DNA from: Endomychus coccineus
Lineage: Eukaryota > Arthropoda > Insecta > Coleoptera > Endomychidae
Assembly: GCA_958510875.1 (NCBI GenBank)
Contig: OY294067.1
Coordinates: forward strand, 27,826,912 to 27,890,911
DNA length: 64,000 nt
Reading direction: 5' to 3'
The notes beneath the pieces were generated by a model that ran no database searches, was not told the DNA's origin, and saw only the letters and a list, made by a program, of their open reading frames with translations. Positions 49,884-61,254 of this stretch are shown here, piece by piece (the stretch's first letter is position 1; the number at the start of each line of letters is the position of its first letter). Made by a program: the position numbers and the translations under genes.

Positions 49884-50789
49884 ATAAAGATACCTGTATG
49901 ATAGATACCTATACACCTATATACTTTCTCACAAACAGCTGCTTACGTATTCGTCCGATTTCGGAGCAGCTCGTCTTGATCCGTGCGAGCTTCGTACAGT
50001 CGTACCATATACATACACGTTAAGCGAACGCTCGGCCGAGCTACATGGCAGGTGTTAGGTTTATTTTCGTTACGAAATTTCTTGATTCGGTCGCCGCGCT
50101 CAAAGCCCGCGATAAAAGCTATATGCAATAGCTTAAAAGATTATCAAAATCGGTTCATCCGATTTTTTTTTCGTCATTTTCTGCTTTACTTCCTCGCCTA
50201 TATAGTTAAACATATGCCCTAATTTTTATTTCCTGAGGGAGAATTTGGATGCTCCAGAATAATAAATCTGTAATTATTGCATCCAATGATTGTAGCAATA
50301 ACTAACTTCTGTATCATATTCCGAAAAACAATATACTAACAAGAATGTCTAAGAGAACTCTTAATTATTATTGTGATTATGCTTGGCGAACAGGTCGTGA
50401 CTGTGCACTAAGAGCCAGTTGTTGAAGAACCGATTAGGATGCAAATAACGCTGATTGAAATTCATTGTATTCCTGAACGTGCCTTTGCAGTCATCTAACC
50501 GAGCCGGTTACGACGCCAGCCTCTAGTGATATACCAATTAACATATCATTTCAGTATTTTGCTCGTTACGAGCATCCCTCTGGCCCGCTTCATTCACCCC
50601 CATCATCATAATAGTCCCTGATTGGTATATAAATCCTTACTGCATCCGCCTTCGTGGGTACGTACCTTCTGGTCTGAACAAACCTGCTCCACAAATTGAA
50701 ATATCTTGAATTCAACTTTAGATCCACAAGGAAAGGACCCTCCTAATATTGCTGCCTGAAATTATGTGCCTGAATTAACACCAGTTTTC
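49884..50789. other. No gene recognised
   Basis: Possibly the upstream part of the preceding element on the minus strand; 49980-50110 is rich in CG-containing words (GAACGCTCGGCCGAGC, GTCGCCGCGCTC). No domain is visible. Short frames both ways overlap at 49943-50222. Confidence 0.35.
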
Positions 50790-52050
50790 TGCAGGTTGCT
50801 TACCCTTTCATACAAACTTGGTGTTTCCTTCCAGCTGGAAGACAGCTAGAATGCAACCAATTTCAAAAAAAGGAAAAGAAGACCCTTCCTAATAATTATA
50901 GACCCATTGCACCATTATCTGTGATCTATAAAGTGATGGAAAGAGCAATCAACATCGAGCTCATCAAATACCTAGAGAGCTACAAAATTGTAGATGACCG
51001 GCAATATGGCTTTCGTCAGCAGAGATCAACAAGAGACCTGATTGTATATGTAACACATGTATGGCAGAAATTGAAAAACATGAGGAATCTCTAGCTCTAT
51101 CATATAGTCTGGGACCAAAGCCTTCTTGGGAAACTTCCGTCATATGGTTTGCCGCCTCAACTTTATTGCTTACTATCGATTTTTTTCTCAGATATATCAC
51201 TCCATGTGGTGGTTAACGGCTATCAACGCTGGTGTTTCACAGAGATCTGTCTTGGCACCAACTTTGTTGCTCCATAACGACGATTTGCTGGAAGTAACCA
51301 CCTGCCCCGTGCCCAGCTCTACAGATGATGGTACATTTCATACCGCTTTCTCATCTAGAACCCCTATACCATCCATTGAAGCCAGAAGAGCGAGACAGGG
51401 GCAAGTTGACGCATTCAATGGAGATCTGGCAAATATTTTGAAATGGTGATCTGATCATCTAGTAGAGTTTAGTGCAATCAAAACTCAAACTTGCGTCTTC
51501 TCCAGGAAGGCGGATCCCACAATCCCTAATATGATGAAGTCAGGTACAACTATTCCTATGAATAATATTCCATAACAATGCTCGGGATCACCACCAACAG
51601 CACCTTCTCATGAGACGGTCATGTGAAGTCCATTGCGAAAACCGCTCCACAAAAACTTGGTTTTCTATTCCGTGCCAAGAGCTACTTTACATCCCAGCAG
51701 CTCCTCATAATCTACAAAGCATAGATTCGACAAGTCCTGGAGTCACATGTTTGGTGTTCGGTTCCCAAACATACGCTGAAGCTCTTGGATTCTATCCAGA
51801 AGAGAGCTATTCGTTTGACTGATGTCACAGAGATCTCTTCCTTTTCTATAGATATTTCCATGGTCGGTGTTCCTATTCATCCAAAATCTCGTCTGTTATT
51901 CCACCTCGAGAGATTCCAGATAGGCGGACTAGACGAGCTCAAACTAGTCACCACCTCACTGTCAAACTCGAGACCTGCCGAACTTCTTCCATCATACTTC
52001 ATTTACTTATCGAACATAGAAGTTGTCGAACTCTTTATCTAGTCTTTCCT
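50790..52050 (+). pseudogene. Non-LTR retrotransposon RT, broken copy
   Basis: In order: YRPIAPLSVIYKVMERAINI and DDRQYGFRQQRSTRDL (RT fingers), LLGKLPSYGLPPQL, HVVVNGYQ, NAGVSQRSVLAPTLLL (motif B, Gly to Arg in QGS), TDDGTFHTAFSS (motif C with the first Asp region altered from FADD), RQGQVDAFNGDLANILKW, then FSRKADPTIPNMM and LDSIQKRAIRLTDVTEIS. It is the same family as the 12.1-kb copy and more complete. Many frameshifts. Confidence 0.8.
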
Positions 52051-52309
52051 TATGCCTATAGCTTCCAAACCTTGAAGAAAAATACGAATGCCTATCTCCT
52101 CTCCCTACATTCCACTGCTGGCTCACGATGTTCTTCGAATATTATAGGTTTCCCTCTCCCTTCTCCCTTCTACTTTGACTACAAAGTATTAGAAAAATTG
52201 AATCAACTTGATTAATTAATCTTGAATAGACTTAAGCTCTGACATTGTAGTAAAGTGATAGATATTGGCAATCTGTTAGGGGATGACGGTAACACACATC
52301 CTATAATGA

Positions 52310-52515
52310 TAAGGTGTCTCCAGTCTAGATCTATCAGTAACATCACAAACTAATAGTTCTAGACAGCTGTTTCACTCTTCTCATAGAGCATATTAGTAGA
52401 ACGAAAAACGTCACGTTACTAATCGATCCTCTATCGAGAGTACACATAACCGACTAATAGCATGGTAAAAAGACCAAATTATTTAACGCTATAAGTAGAT
52501 ATCCCACTAAGTAAT
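52310..52515 (+). repeat. Interspersed repeat, relative of 27175-27330
   Basis: It shares ACATCACAAACTAATAGTTC, CTTCTCATAGAGC, AAAAAGACCAAA and AAGTAGATATCCCA with the copy in the homeobox intron, with an extra 50-70 bp (CGTTACTAATCGATCCTCTA) in this copy. Confidence 0.6.
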
Positions 52516-52559
52516 CTAACCGGAACGTGTGCATTCCTATATTATATCAGTGGTTTATT

Positions 52560-52900
52560 TTCAGGAATCTCTGAGGAAATGAGATCAAATATACGTAAGA
52601 CTGTAGGACTAATTACTGGAGATTATCGGCTCAATAGACGCAGGTGAAAGTAGACGGAAATTAGAATTACTCAAAGTTCTATAAGCAGAGCCTGTGAGAA
52701 GGAAGAAGTAACTCCACAGCAAGTTTACAGAACAGAAACATACCTCTCAACAAAATGTACACATCACTGAAGACATAGGACTGGTTGATTGAAACAAGGT
52801 ACTGTGAATGGACAATACCATTACTTAGTCCACAGTGCTAGGGTCACATATGGCCAACCCAAAGGAAAAAAAAGCACGGAGTTTTATATGAAGAAGGAAC
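52560..52900 (+). pseudogene. LINE C-terminal relic (after RNase H)
   Basis: EEMRSNIRKTVGLITGDYRL is the usual segment following RNase H in R1/I-like LINEs (relatives read LITGHYRLNYHL). Later RVTYGQPKGKKS appears in another frame. There are no other domains; the repeat just before may be part of the same insertion. Confidence 0.5.
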
Positions 52901-53439
52901 AAGTCGTTCTTAATTGAAATTTAATAACATTATGAGAATAAGAAGCAAAAGGAGCCCTTCAACATTACCAACAACTGATTCAAACATCAATTTCCATCAA
53001 TTTGATGAAAATTGCTCGACACTTCCTGGCGGATGCGCCGTGTCACTTCAACTATTTCTAATAGGTTAAGGTACGTATGTATCTACTTAAGATTAATCAC
53101 TCAAGAATAATCGAGGAGCAAGCAACTCATCGAATATCGTGTATGCCGGAAATTAGTATATACTCAATTACATTTCTAAGTGTTTTCATTACCTGATTAC
53201 CTGTTAATTAGCTTTCGAGTTAAACTTAAATAAAATAAAATTTTGATTTTAACTAGTTTAATAAATAAATGTAATTAGTTTCGCTAACACCGTAGCTTTT
53301 TCAAACAATTGTTTTTCAGTACCTCTGATTACTTTTAAATATTTTAATTAGTTTTTAAATGTGTTAAGTACCTTTTAAATATTTGAATTACAAAAATCGA
53401 TGGCAGCGGTCACTTTACGGTAATTGCTTTATTTTTCCT
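52901..53439. other. No gene recognised
   Basis: AT-rich, with a TTTTAAATATT-type repetition at 53310-53390. No coding signal. Confidence 0.4.
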
Positions 53440-54420
53440 GGCTAGTTCTGCCAGTGTATCTCAGCACTCTTTGACAAGCCTTGATGTGACTGTAGATGAC
53501 TTGAGAGGTTTCTTCCCAGGTTTTCCATGGCGCAAGTCAATATTCCGTAGAACTCCGCCTGAAAAAACGTACACTAAGTGCCCAGGGTCACTGAGAAGTG
53601 ACCTTTGGCCTTTTTAGGTTCCCTCCTGCTCCAGAAGCCTGACCCACCTTGGACCCGTCTGTGAACTATACGATCCCACCTGGTGGCAGTAGGGGAAGAG
53701 TTTCGTTGCTCCAATCAGGGGATGAGGATTTTGTGAGAAATGACAAGTGTGATAACTGGAATCATGCTATCTTGCCTCACAAGAGTAGTGCATTTTGGTC
53801 CCGTGACCTAGGTCACTCAACCTATGCGCCGTTCTCAATGCTTCAGTTTAGAGTTCAGTTCAGTGCAGAGATGGTAATCCTACGAGAGTTTCAAGAGCCT
53901 TCGTTGAAGACGACCTCATACGGCTCAATATGTATATGCAAGACGCTGTAGTCGGTTCAAGGGGCGCTGGGACATACCAGTCCTTGTCCCCGACCACCAA
54001 ACGACATAGGTGACCATAGGCCTGATCACAGCGGTATAGATGCAATAAAGGATCTTTGGCTGTGATCCTCAGTGATGCTGTCCTCCGCGCCCGTAAGGAC
54101 GCAGAGGCGTTCCTCACTCGAGAATCGAAGTGTTCAGGCAAGGTCAGTTTAGAGTCTAGGATTACACCCAAAAACTTCAGCGAACCTTTGAGTCAGAACC
54201 TTGTCAGAGAAAGTCATCTTTGGCAGTATGCTCACCTCACGTTTCCTAGTAAACAGTACAAGTTTCGTTCAGTCAGGGTTGACCATTAGCCCTCGGTACG
54301 GCACCAGCGGTCCACCACGCTGAGCAGCATGTTTTGTAGCTCCCACAGTGTCCTCATGTGCCAACCAAGTCATCGACATAGGCTTGGGCATAAGACTGCC
54401 TCTTCGGTAATTAATCATTA
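53440..54420 (-). pseudogene. R1/LOA-like LINE, RT thumb to RNase H
   Basis: The minus strand from 54420 reads PEGQS-like RT remnants, then MGVILDSKLTLPEHFDSRVR, ASASLRARRTASLRITAKDP, a region matching the RPMVTYASLVWW block in decayed form, then RMRSSSTKALETLVGLPSLH. Further down come RNase H remnants and VTSRLVKEC-stop-DTLAELARKN at about 53500. It is the same type as 39.0-40.8 kb in opposite orientation. Frameshifts throughout. Confidence 0.75.
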
Positions 54421-55269
54421 TGATTCTATTGAAAACATTGAAACGTTACTATAGTTTCAACGTCGAAGTGCCATTATCAAAGAAATACAAAAGTATGAAG
54501 TAAATAATAAACAGTTCAAGTATAAACAGGGACTAAAGTACAATAAGGTACAAGATAATGAGATTTGTACAATTAAGAGTAAAGGATTATCGGAAATTCC
54601 AAAACAGGGTAGATCCCCAAAAAATACACTGTAAACTATGAAACAATTGATGCATTCGGATAATTATTATCTAATATTATAAGAATTATTTTAAGAGTGC
54701 TTAGAAAGACAAAGGAAAAGATCACTTTGATATAGGTCTGATCGTTTTAGATATTGTTTTTGACACCTTTATAAATCTCTGTAGATTCCAATATATTTAA
54801 TTTGAAAGCTTATGTATTATGTAAAATGCTTTGACCATCAAATTTAGGTAAAAGTGTGGCCTGTTTGTTACAAATGGTTAGCAAAGCTTGAGTCTGTTTT
54901 GTTATGTCCTAAAGAACGAACATGTTCTTAGTATCAAGTTTAAAATTAAGTTCTACCTATATGAAAGTTATCACAGCCTAGGTATATAAGCCCCAGATTT
55001 CGTTATAGAGCGATACATTTTTTATATAGGAGTAAATATTGTAATATAATTTAATTGTTGTTGTTTGCGGTTAATCTATTTTGTTATTTGATCTACCGGA
55101 ACCGGTTATTGATAGCTATTTGTTTTATTGACTATGGTATTGAAAATGATCTATGAATCATAATGATGCTGCTATTTTATGGCTACGATTAAACAAACCA
55201 TGAATCAGAAATAGTTGTCTGTAACGTGGGTTTTCTGTAGATAGTTGGATTTATTCTATTCGGGTCACG
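54421..55269. other. No gene recognised
   Basis: AT-rich spacer. 54450-54620 may be distant PLE sequence, since it has long purine-rich runs like the neighbouring PLE, but no motif could be read. Confidence 0.4.
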
Positions 55270-57000
55270 TATTAGTGTTGAGTCTAAAAAGTGGATTTAC
55301 CCATCTTTTTCCGTTTCCAACGAAAATTGTATTTTTGGATGAAGCTGATTAATAAATGAAAGAGAGGAATTCAATTGTCTGGATATGCCTTTGAAGAAGG
55401 CAAGTACATCATCTACGTATCTATAGCAAAATTGAATGTGCTTTTTTGCTGATTTTCAGGTTCATACTTTTTTATCCTCTAGATCAGACATGAAAACATC
55501 TGCTAATACAGACTCAACGGGTTATCCATAGGAAATCATGAAGTCTGTACATAAAATTTATTATTAAACTGACAATAGTTTTGACTTAAGCATAGTTCAA
55601 ATGCAAATTCTATTTCATCACGAATTGAAGGGCTAATATGTGATCTATTTAATATGTTCTTGAATAGAGACATTCTGTAATGGGAATATGAAAACATCAA
55701 AAGAAATTAGAAAACACATTAGTTGGTATATGGTTTTTGACTAGTTCAGGAATTCTATTGTCTGGATGTGCCTTTGAAGAAGGCAAGTACATCATCTACG
55801 TATCTATAGCAAAATTAAATGTGCTTTTTTGCTGATTTTCAGGTTCATACTTTTTTCATCCTCTAGATCAGACATGAAAACATCTGCTAATATAGACTGA
55901 ACGGGTTACCCATAGGAAATCATGAAGTCTGTACATAAAATGTATTATTAAACTGACAATAGTTTTGACTCAAGCATAGTTCAAATGCAAATTCTATTTC
56001 ATCACGAATTAAAGGGCTAATATGTGCTCTATTTAATATGTTCTTGAATAGAGACATTCTGTAATGGGAATATGAAAACATCAAAAGAAATTAGAAAACA
56101 CATTAGTTGGTATATGGTTTTTGACTAGTTCAGGAAATCTATTGTCTGGATGTGCCTTTGAAGAAGGCAAGTACATCATCTACGTATCTATAGCAAAATT
56201 AAATGTGCTTTTTTGCTGATTTTCAGGTTCATACTTTTTTCATCCTCTAGATCAGACATGAAAACATCTGCTAATATAGACTGAACGGGTTACCCATAGG
56301 AAATCATGAAGTCTGTACATAAAATGTATTATTAAACTGACAATAGTTTTGACTCAAGCATAGTTCAAATGCAAATTCTATTTCATCACGAATTAAAGGG
56401 CTAATATGTGATCTATTTAATATGTTCTTGAATAGAGACATTCTGTAATGGGAATATGAAAACATCAAAAGAAATTAGAAAACACATTAGTTGGTATATG
56501 GTTTTTGACTAGTTCAGGAAATCTATTGTCTGGATGTGCCTTTGAAGAAGGCAAGTACATCATCTACGTATCTATAGCAAAATTAAATGTGCTTTTTTGC
56601 TGATTTTCAGGTTCAAACTTTTTTCATCCTCTAGATCAGACATGAAAACATCTGCTAATATAGACTCAACGGGTTACCCATAGGAAATCATGAAGTCTGT
56701 ACATAAAATGTATTATTAAACTGACAATAGTTTTGACTTAAGCATAGTTCAAATGCAAATTCTATTTCATCACGAATTAAAGGGCTAATATGTGATCTAT
56801 TTAATATGTTCTTGAATAGAGACATTCTGGAATGGGAATATGAAAACATCAAAAGAAATTAGAAAACACATTAGTTGGTATATGGTTTTTGACTAGTTCA
56901 GATAATTCGAGTAAGTTTCTTACAGTGAATTTAGGTTTAAAATTGGCAAATTTGACTGCAAGTTCTCGTGTTAAAGTAAGATAATACAGGTCGTATAGTC
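55270..57000 (-). pseudogene. PLE reverse transcriptase with fourfold internal repeat
   Basis: The minus strand has, from the right, TRELAVKFANFKPKFTVRNL (about 56980-56920), then four repeats of a block containing ISPLIRDEIEFAFELCLSQN, FPMGNPLS (RT motif B), MSDLEDEK-like sequence and YRYVDDVLAFFKGT (motif C with the Asp pair, split by a frameshift in each copy), and after the last repeat HPKIQFSLETEKDG and the start of the next RT block (55330-55270). Stops in all repeats rule out a long protein. Confidence 0.72.
55370..56905. repeat. Tandem repeat, four units of about 384 bp
   Basis: Units start with the word ATTGTCTGGAT at about 55373, 55759, 56143 and 56526. The last three are almost identical; the first has more differences (GGATATGCC, TTATCCATAG). 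Each unit covers RT motifs B to C of the PLE. Confidence 0.92.
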
Positions 57001-58131
57001 TAGATCGATTCAGAAAGACTTAAAGCGGATAATTCCACGAAAATCCGGAAACATTTTTTTAGACCAATTACAATCTTCCCTTATATTACGTATAGTGAGT
57101 GGAGTAATTACCTGAAATAAGAAATTTTTGATACCGGACCTTAGTAACCCATCTGAATCCGCAAAATTTCCTTCATTTAATCTACCTTTTAACTCTTATA
57201 GTTACCGAGATCCTAGGCCTAACCTAAAACCTAAAACCAAAAAAATGGGACACAGTGTATATGCTCAATCTTAATAGTAGTTAGAAATATCGAGTTTCAT
57301 AATTTCATGGTCAGTACCAACTAGGTTTCTACGTTATTCCGAAGGTGACGGGTTGAATATCAGGTGAATACAACATTATAACGAGGATGGCAGTGAATTT
57401 TCAAAACGAATCCATCATGAATTTACAATCTGAATAACATTCAGTTATAAACGCCATCAAAATCTTTCCATGTTCGTTCCTCAAAAATATTATGTATCCT
57501 GGGGATCAACTCTTCACAGAATCACAAGCGTATATTGGATCTTCAAGATATGGTGCAAATGTTAGACACCCCCACAGAAAATGATGAAGTTATGAATGCT
57601 GTTTATTTCACTGGCCGCAACCCTGAGTTGTTTCAATTAGTTATAAAGCAACTCGAATTACGGAAGTTATGTTTAGACGGCATAACGTTGACTTTTGATG
57701 AACCTTTTATCCTCCGCCAACAATAGCTCATTGGAAAGTTGACAAATCAAATTTATGTAAAATGGAAATTCAACTTGTACAATAGATACAGGCTATACGA
57801 ATTGTCATTACTTTCTTTTGCTTTCAGCATGAACGCACCACATCGCCTAATACTATAGAGGCTCTTAATACCAGAAATTCTTCTTTAGAGATGTTTAATT
57901 ACCTAACCTGTACTAATATTACATTCAAGTTCAAAACAAACACAAATTATATTAGTTACTACATGAACCGTTTCATTTCCAATTGTCCAAATAGTTTCAT
58001 GACCACAGAAAGCAGTGTAGTTCATTATCACAGTTCAGTCTATAACAACGCATCAGGCGACGTTTACATGATTGACAGCTGATCCATTGACAGTTAGTCG
58101 GGGAAACGAAGCAATAAAAACGGGCAAAGTT
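57001..58131. other. Unassigned region with one unrecognised frame
   Basis: 57239-57257 has AAAATGGGACACAGTGTA, which resembles a mariner-type end without a partner. The frame 57535-57726 (MDLQDMVQMLDTPTENDEVM, then GRNPELFQLVIKQLELRKLC) looks protein-like and continues in pieces past its stop, but is not recognised. It could be an exon or a TE piece. Confidence 0.35.
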
Positions 58132-58814
58132 TAGTCCAGTCAATAAAGCGGGGAAATCGACCAAATAAAAAAGTTTCTTATAGGAAGACTAGCAAGCGAA
58201 GTGACTACCCCCCCCCCAACACCACCAAAACTCAAAATTAACCCCTTTATCACCCCCCATTTTTTAAAAAATTGCCAGATATAGCAGAAGTGAAAATTAA
58301 GGACTGAAAATGCCCCCTAGTAGGTTTTCTGGGTCGCTGATCACGAAACTGCTATCTGATTTCCTTGCTCCGATTACATTATCAAAAAATTTTTTCAATC
58401 AAAATTGTCCAATCATTCACTCTCCAGGTTGATTTTCTGGAAAACTGATAGCAGATTTGTGATCAGCGATCCGAAAAACCCATATAATGACTTGCAACAT
58501 GCTAATATCGCCTAAATTTGAAATTTTCTCATACCAGATTTTTCAGTTTTCCGAATTTTTCCTGCATTTCTATTTCTACTAGGGGGCATTTTCAGTCCTT
58601 AATTTTCACTTTTGCTATATTTTGCAATTTTTTGAAAAATGGGGGGTGAGAAAGGGGTTAATTTTGAGTTTTGGGGGTGTTGGGGGGGGCTAGTCACTTC
58701 GCTTGCTAGTCACGAATGACCTAGAGAACTCATAGAAGGTAATACAAAAAAAAAATTTCTGATCCATCTTCCTATAAGAAACTTTTTTATTTCCCCGCTT
58801 TATTGACTAGACTA
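58132..58814. repeat. Palindromic MITE
   Basis: The ends TAGTCCAGTCAATAAAGCGG and CCGCTTTATTGACTAGACTA are inverted, and so are the arms, including CCCCCTAGTAGG / CTACTAGGGGG and a poly-C/poly-G pair (58208-58218 and 58680-58689). No coding. Confidence 0.82.
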
Positions 58815-58824
58815 GTTCGAAAAA

Positions 58825-59697
58825 TTTGAACAGTAAGACAGATTTGAATGCGGTTTTGTGCATTCGATTCGTTAGAGCTTCAGAAAACTTTGTGACCTAA
58901 ATTGATTTATAAGAAATTAATAATATGCAATTTGCATAAATAATATGCATTTTATAATTGCATTTTAAATTGACCGTAAATACTTAATTCACAATTCGGT
59001 TAATATTGATGAAAATGATTCCAAGCTCGTTACTCGGAAGGTTTTTGGGGTCGCTGAACACGAATATCGCGACAGAATTGGTCTCCAAGGTACCTAGTGC
59101 CCAGGGTGAACGGTATCCTCGTTGTCCCCATAAATTAATGTTATTAGTACATGATTTTTACTGAAACTTTGTACATGCTTGTGAATTATGCACTCAAATG
59201 TTGTACAAAAGGTGTAAATTCTGGTGACCAGTCTTATAAAATGTATCTACTGAACCTTATATTTTTTTTAATTTGGCGCTTTTAATGTAGTTGGTAGCAG
59301 TGATACGATACTTGAGGATGCGGTTCTGTGGTGTCTTGCGAGGGGAAGACACAATGTAAACTGTCCGTAAGAGGCTGCAGGTTAGAAGTTCTTCGTATAG
59401 TGTGCGTACACTATATTAATACAGTGCACGTGTATTTTCTTTTTATTTTGTCGCGACATTCGTATCCAGCGACCCCAAAACCCCCCGAGGAACGAGTTTG
59501 GAATCATTTACATCACTATTAACCAAATTGTGAATTTAGTATTTACGATCAATTCAAAATGCAATTATAAAATGCATATTATTTATGAAAATTGCATATT
59601 TTTAATTTCTTATAAATCAATTTAGGTCACTAAGTTTCCTGAAGCTCTAACGAATCGAATGCACAAAACCGCATTCAAATCCGTCTTACTGTTCAAA
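58825..59697. repeat. Second palindromic MITE
   Basis: The ends TTTGAACAGTAAGACAGATT and its inverse (AATCCGTCTTACTGTTCAAA) bound it; the arms are 58825-59090 and 59440-59697. The core 59090-59440 is not palindromic and carries a GC-richer patch at 59320-59390. It starts 11 bp after the previous MITE. Confidence 0.82.
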
Positions 59698-60246
59698 TGA
59701 AGTAGAATAGAGTATAAATTCAAGTATTACCACGCCTTTACCTTCACATATGCATTAAGTCTTGAGGTAAATACCACTTACTGACTCACTTATCACGGAA
59801 ACTCCGAAACCAAAACCATGAATCGGACCGACTTGAAACTAAGCAGGTTTTCCAATACTTGTAACTGATTTTAATAAAATATAAACGAACGTTACACCAA
59901 TTTGTAGCATCTCTAAACAATTTATTTTTCTTATTTGAATCCGAATAAACTTGAAACAGTACAGGAATGATTGTTACCTTTTACATTAGATTAGGCACAT
60001 GGTATTATGGGGCATGATGTAGGATCGTATCAACCTATCAACAATATTCCAGCAATCGCAGTAGCTAGGTGGGGCAAATAATATTAATCCAATCTGACAT
60101 TTTAAATTAATTTCACTGCTTGGCCAGGGTATTGTTGTTTTTGACATATGTTGATTTGTCATTTTTGTTTAACCGGTTCTGTCACAAAGCTTAATAATTA
60201 CTAGTTTAAAACGTCTGTACGTTGAGTTTAATAGCTGTATAGCGTA
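59698..60246. other. Upstream region of the Crypton-like ORF
   Basis: AT-rich; 60110-60246 could be its 5' untranslated part. No other signal. Confidence 0.35.
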
Positions 60247-60681
60247 ATGTCGCGATTTGGTAAAGAAAATCAACAAATAATTAGACAAGAAATTCAAAAT
60301 ATAGCACCAGATAACACCCGAAAATCAAAATCAAGTGTATGGAAACAGTTGAATTTTGTGACGAAAAGTTGTATAATATTCATGAGTGTAGTACAGCTGG
60401 CTACTATACTGGAGGACTACGCATTTAATATGAAAAAGAAAAATTTTGAAGATTATAAGGAAAGTGTGGTCAAAGTGTTGTGGAACTCTACTGCTAAGCA
60501 GTTACAAGAAATTTATTACGAAAAATATAAAATAAAATTTAATCCATTTTCTGATGTGGAATTTGCCAGAGCTACACGCGATGCTAAGCGCAAAAAATTA
60601 CAGAGAGACCCATTAATAAGAAAAGTGCCACTGGAAAAAAACGGTTTTGAGACAACCATTAGAACCGCCAATGTTAATTAG
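60247..60681 (+). CDS. Crypton/DUF3504-type N-terminal domain, 144-residue ORF
   Basis: An intact frame from ATG 60247 to TAG 60679-60681. It has a helical N-terminus (ENQQIIRQEIQNIAPDNTRK), then KSSVWKQLNFVTKS, LATILEDYAFNMKKKN, DYKESVVKVLWNSTAKQLQE and NPFSDVEFARATRDAKRKKL. This order, WKQL...LEDYAFNMKKKNGEDY-like...NPFSD, is the domain that precedes the catalytic part in insect Crypton-like and related host proteins; this is from memory. In normal proteins the tyrosine-recombinase domain would follow; here a basic end is followed by a mariner-type inverted end at 60.74 kb. It could be a truncated element gene or a small surviving DNA-binding protein. Confidence 0.58.
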   Translation: MSRFGKENQQIIRQEIQNIAPDNTRKSKSSVWKQLNFVTKSCIIFMSVVQLATILEDYAFNMKKKNFEDYKESVVKVLWNSTAKQLQEIYYEKYKIKFNPFSDVEFARATRDAKRKKLQRDPLIRKVPLEKNGFETTIRTANVN

Positions 60682-60744
60682 ACGAAATTTATTCAAACAA
60701 GTAGAACAAGTAACAAAATCAAAGGATTGACCATGTTTTTCAAC

Positions 60745-61142
60745 ATAAAAGTTGATTTTTCTCGAAAACGGTCAATCTAGAGCTTATGACCAAGAGTATC
60801 TTTTTTGTGTAGAAAACTTCGGCGGTTTTAATGGTTGTCTCAAAACCGTGGCGTAGGAGTTGGGGAGAAAAACACCCACTACCCCTTCAAAATCTTCACC
60901 AATTATGAGTAAAAAAAAATTTTTATCACACAGAACATAGCTTACTATGAGTAGAAAATGCTTATAAAAGCTGTCTCCTGTACGATAAACGGTTCCGGAG
61001 ATATTCGCAAAAAACAATTTTTTTTTTGCAATTTCAATCGAAAACGAAGCCTTCTACGACATATGTTTATGGAACTTTTCTTCTTAAAAACACTTGTTCT
61101 ATCTCCTGTTGCAGTTTGGCTACAAAAAACTGACTCACCCTG
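60745..61142. repeat. Solo mariner-type inverted end
   Basis: The right end CTGACTCACCCTG is followed by TA (61143-61144). The block with GGTTCCGGAGATATTCGC and AAAACCGTGGCGTAGGAG is typical of the long inverted ends in this window, but no opposite end is present to the left; it may have removed the recombinase domain. Confidence 0.5.
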
Positions 61143-61216
61143 TATATGCATATTAAGTCTTGAAACTTGGGGATTCACATAGCGGCGGCGGAGCCCACGC
61201 CTTCTCCTACGGGTAT

Positions 61217-61254
61217 TAGCTGTTTTTACGGGCTTAGCCCACGGATAACAGCTA
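61217..61254. repeat. Stem-loop with GC-rich tip
   Basis: TAGCTGTT pairs with AACAGCTA and the tip GGGC-TTA-GCCC pairs inside. Size and form resemble the stem-loops at 36.5 and 44.0 kb. Confidence 0.65.

Noticed and set aside
55370..56905. CRISPR-like array
   Set aside because: Units are 384 bp without spacer/repeat alternation and encode RT motifs; the genome is eukaryotic.
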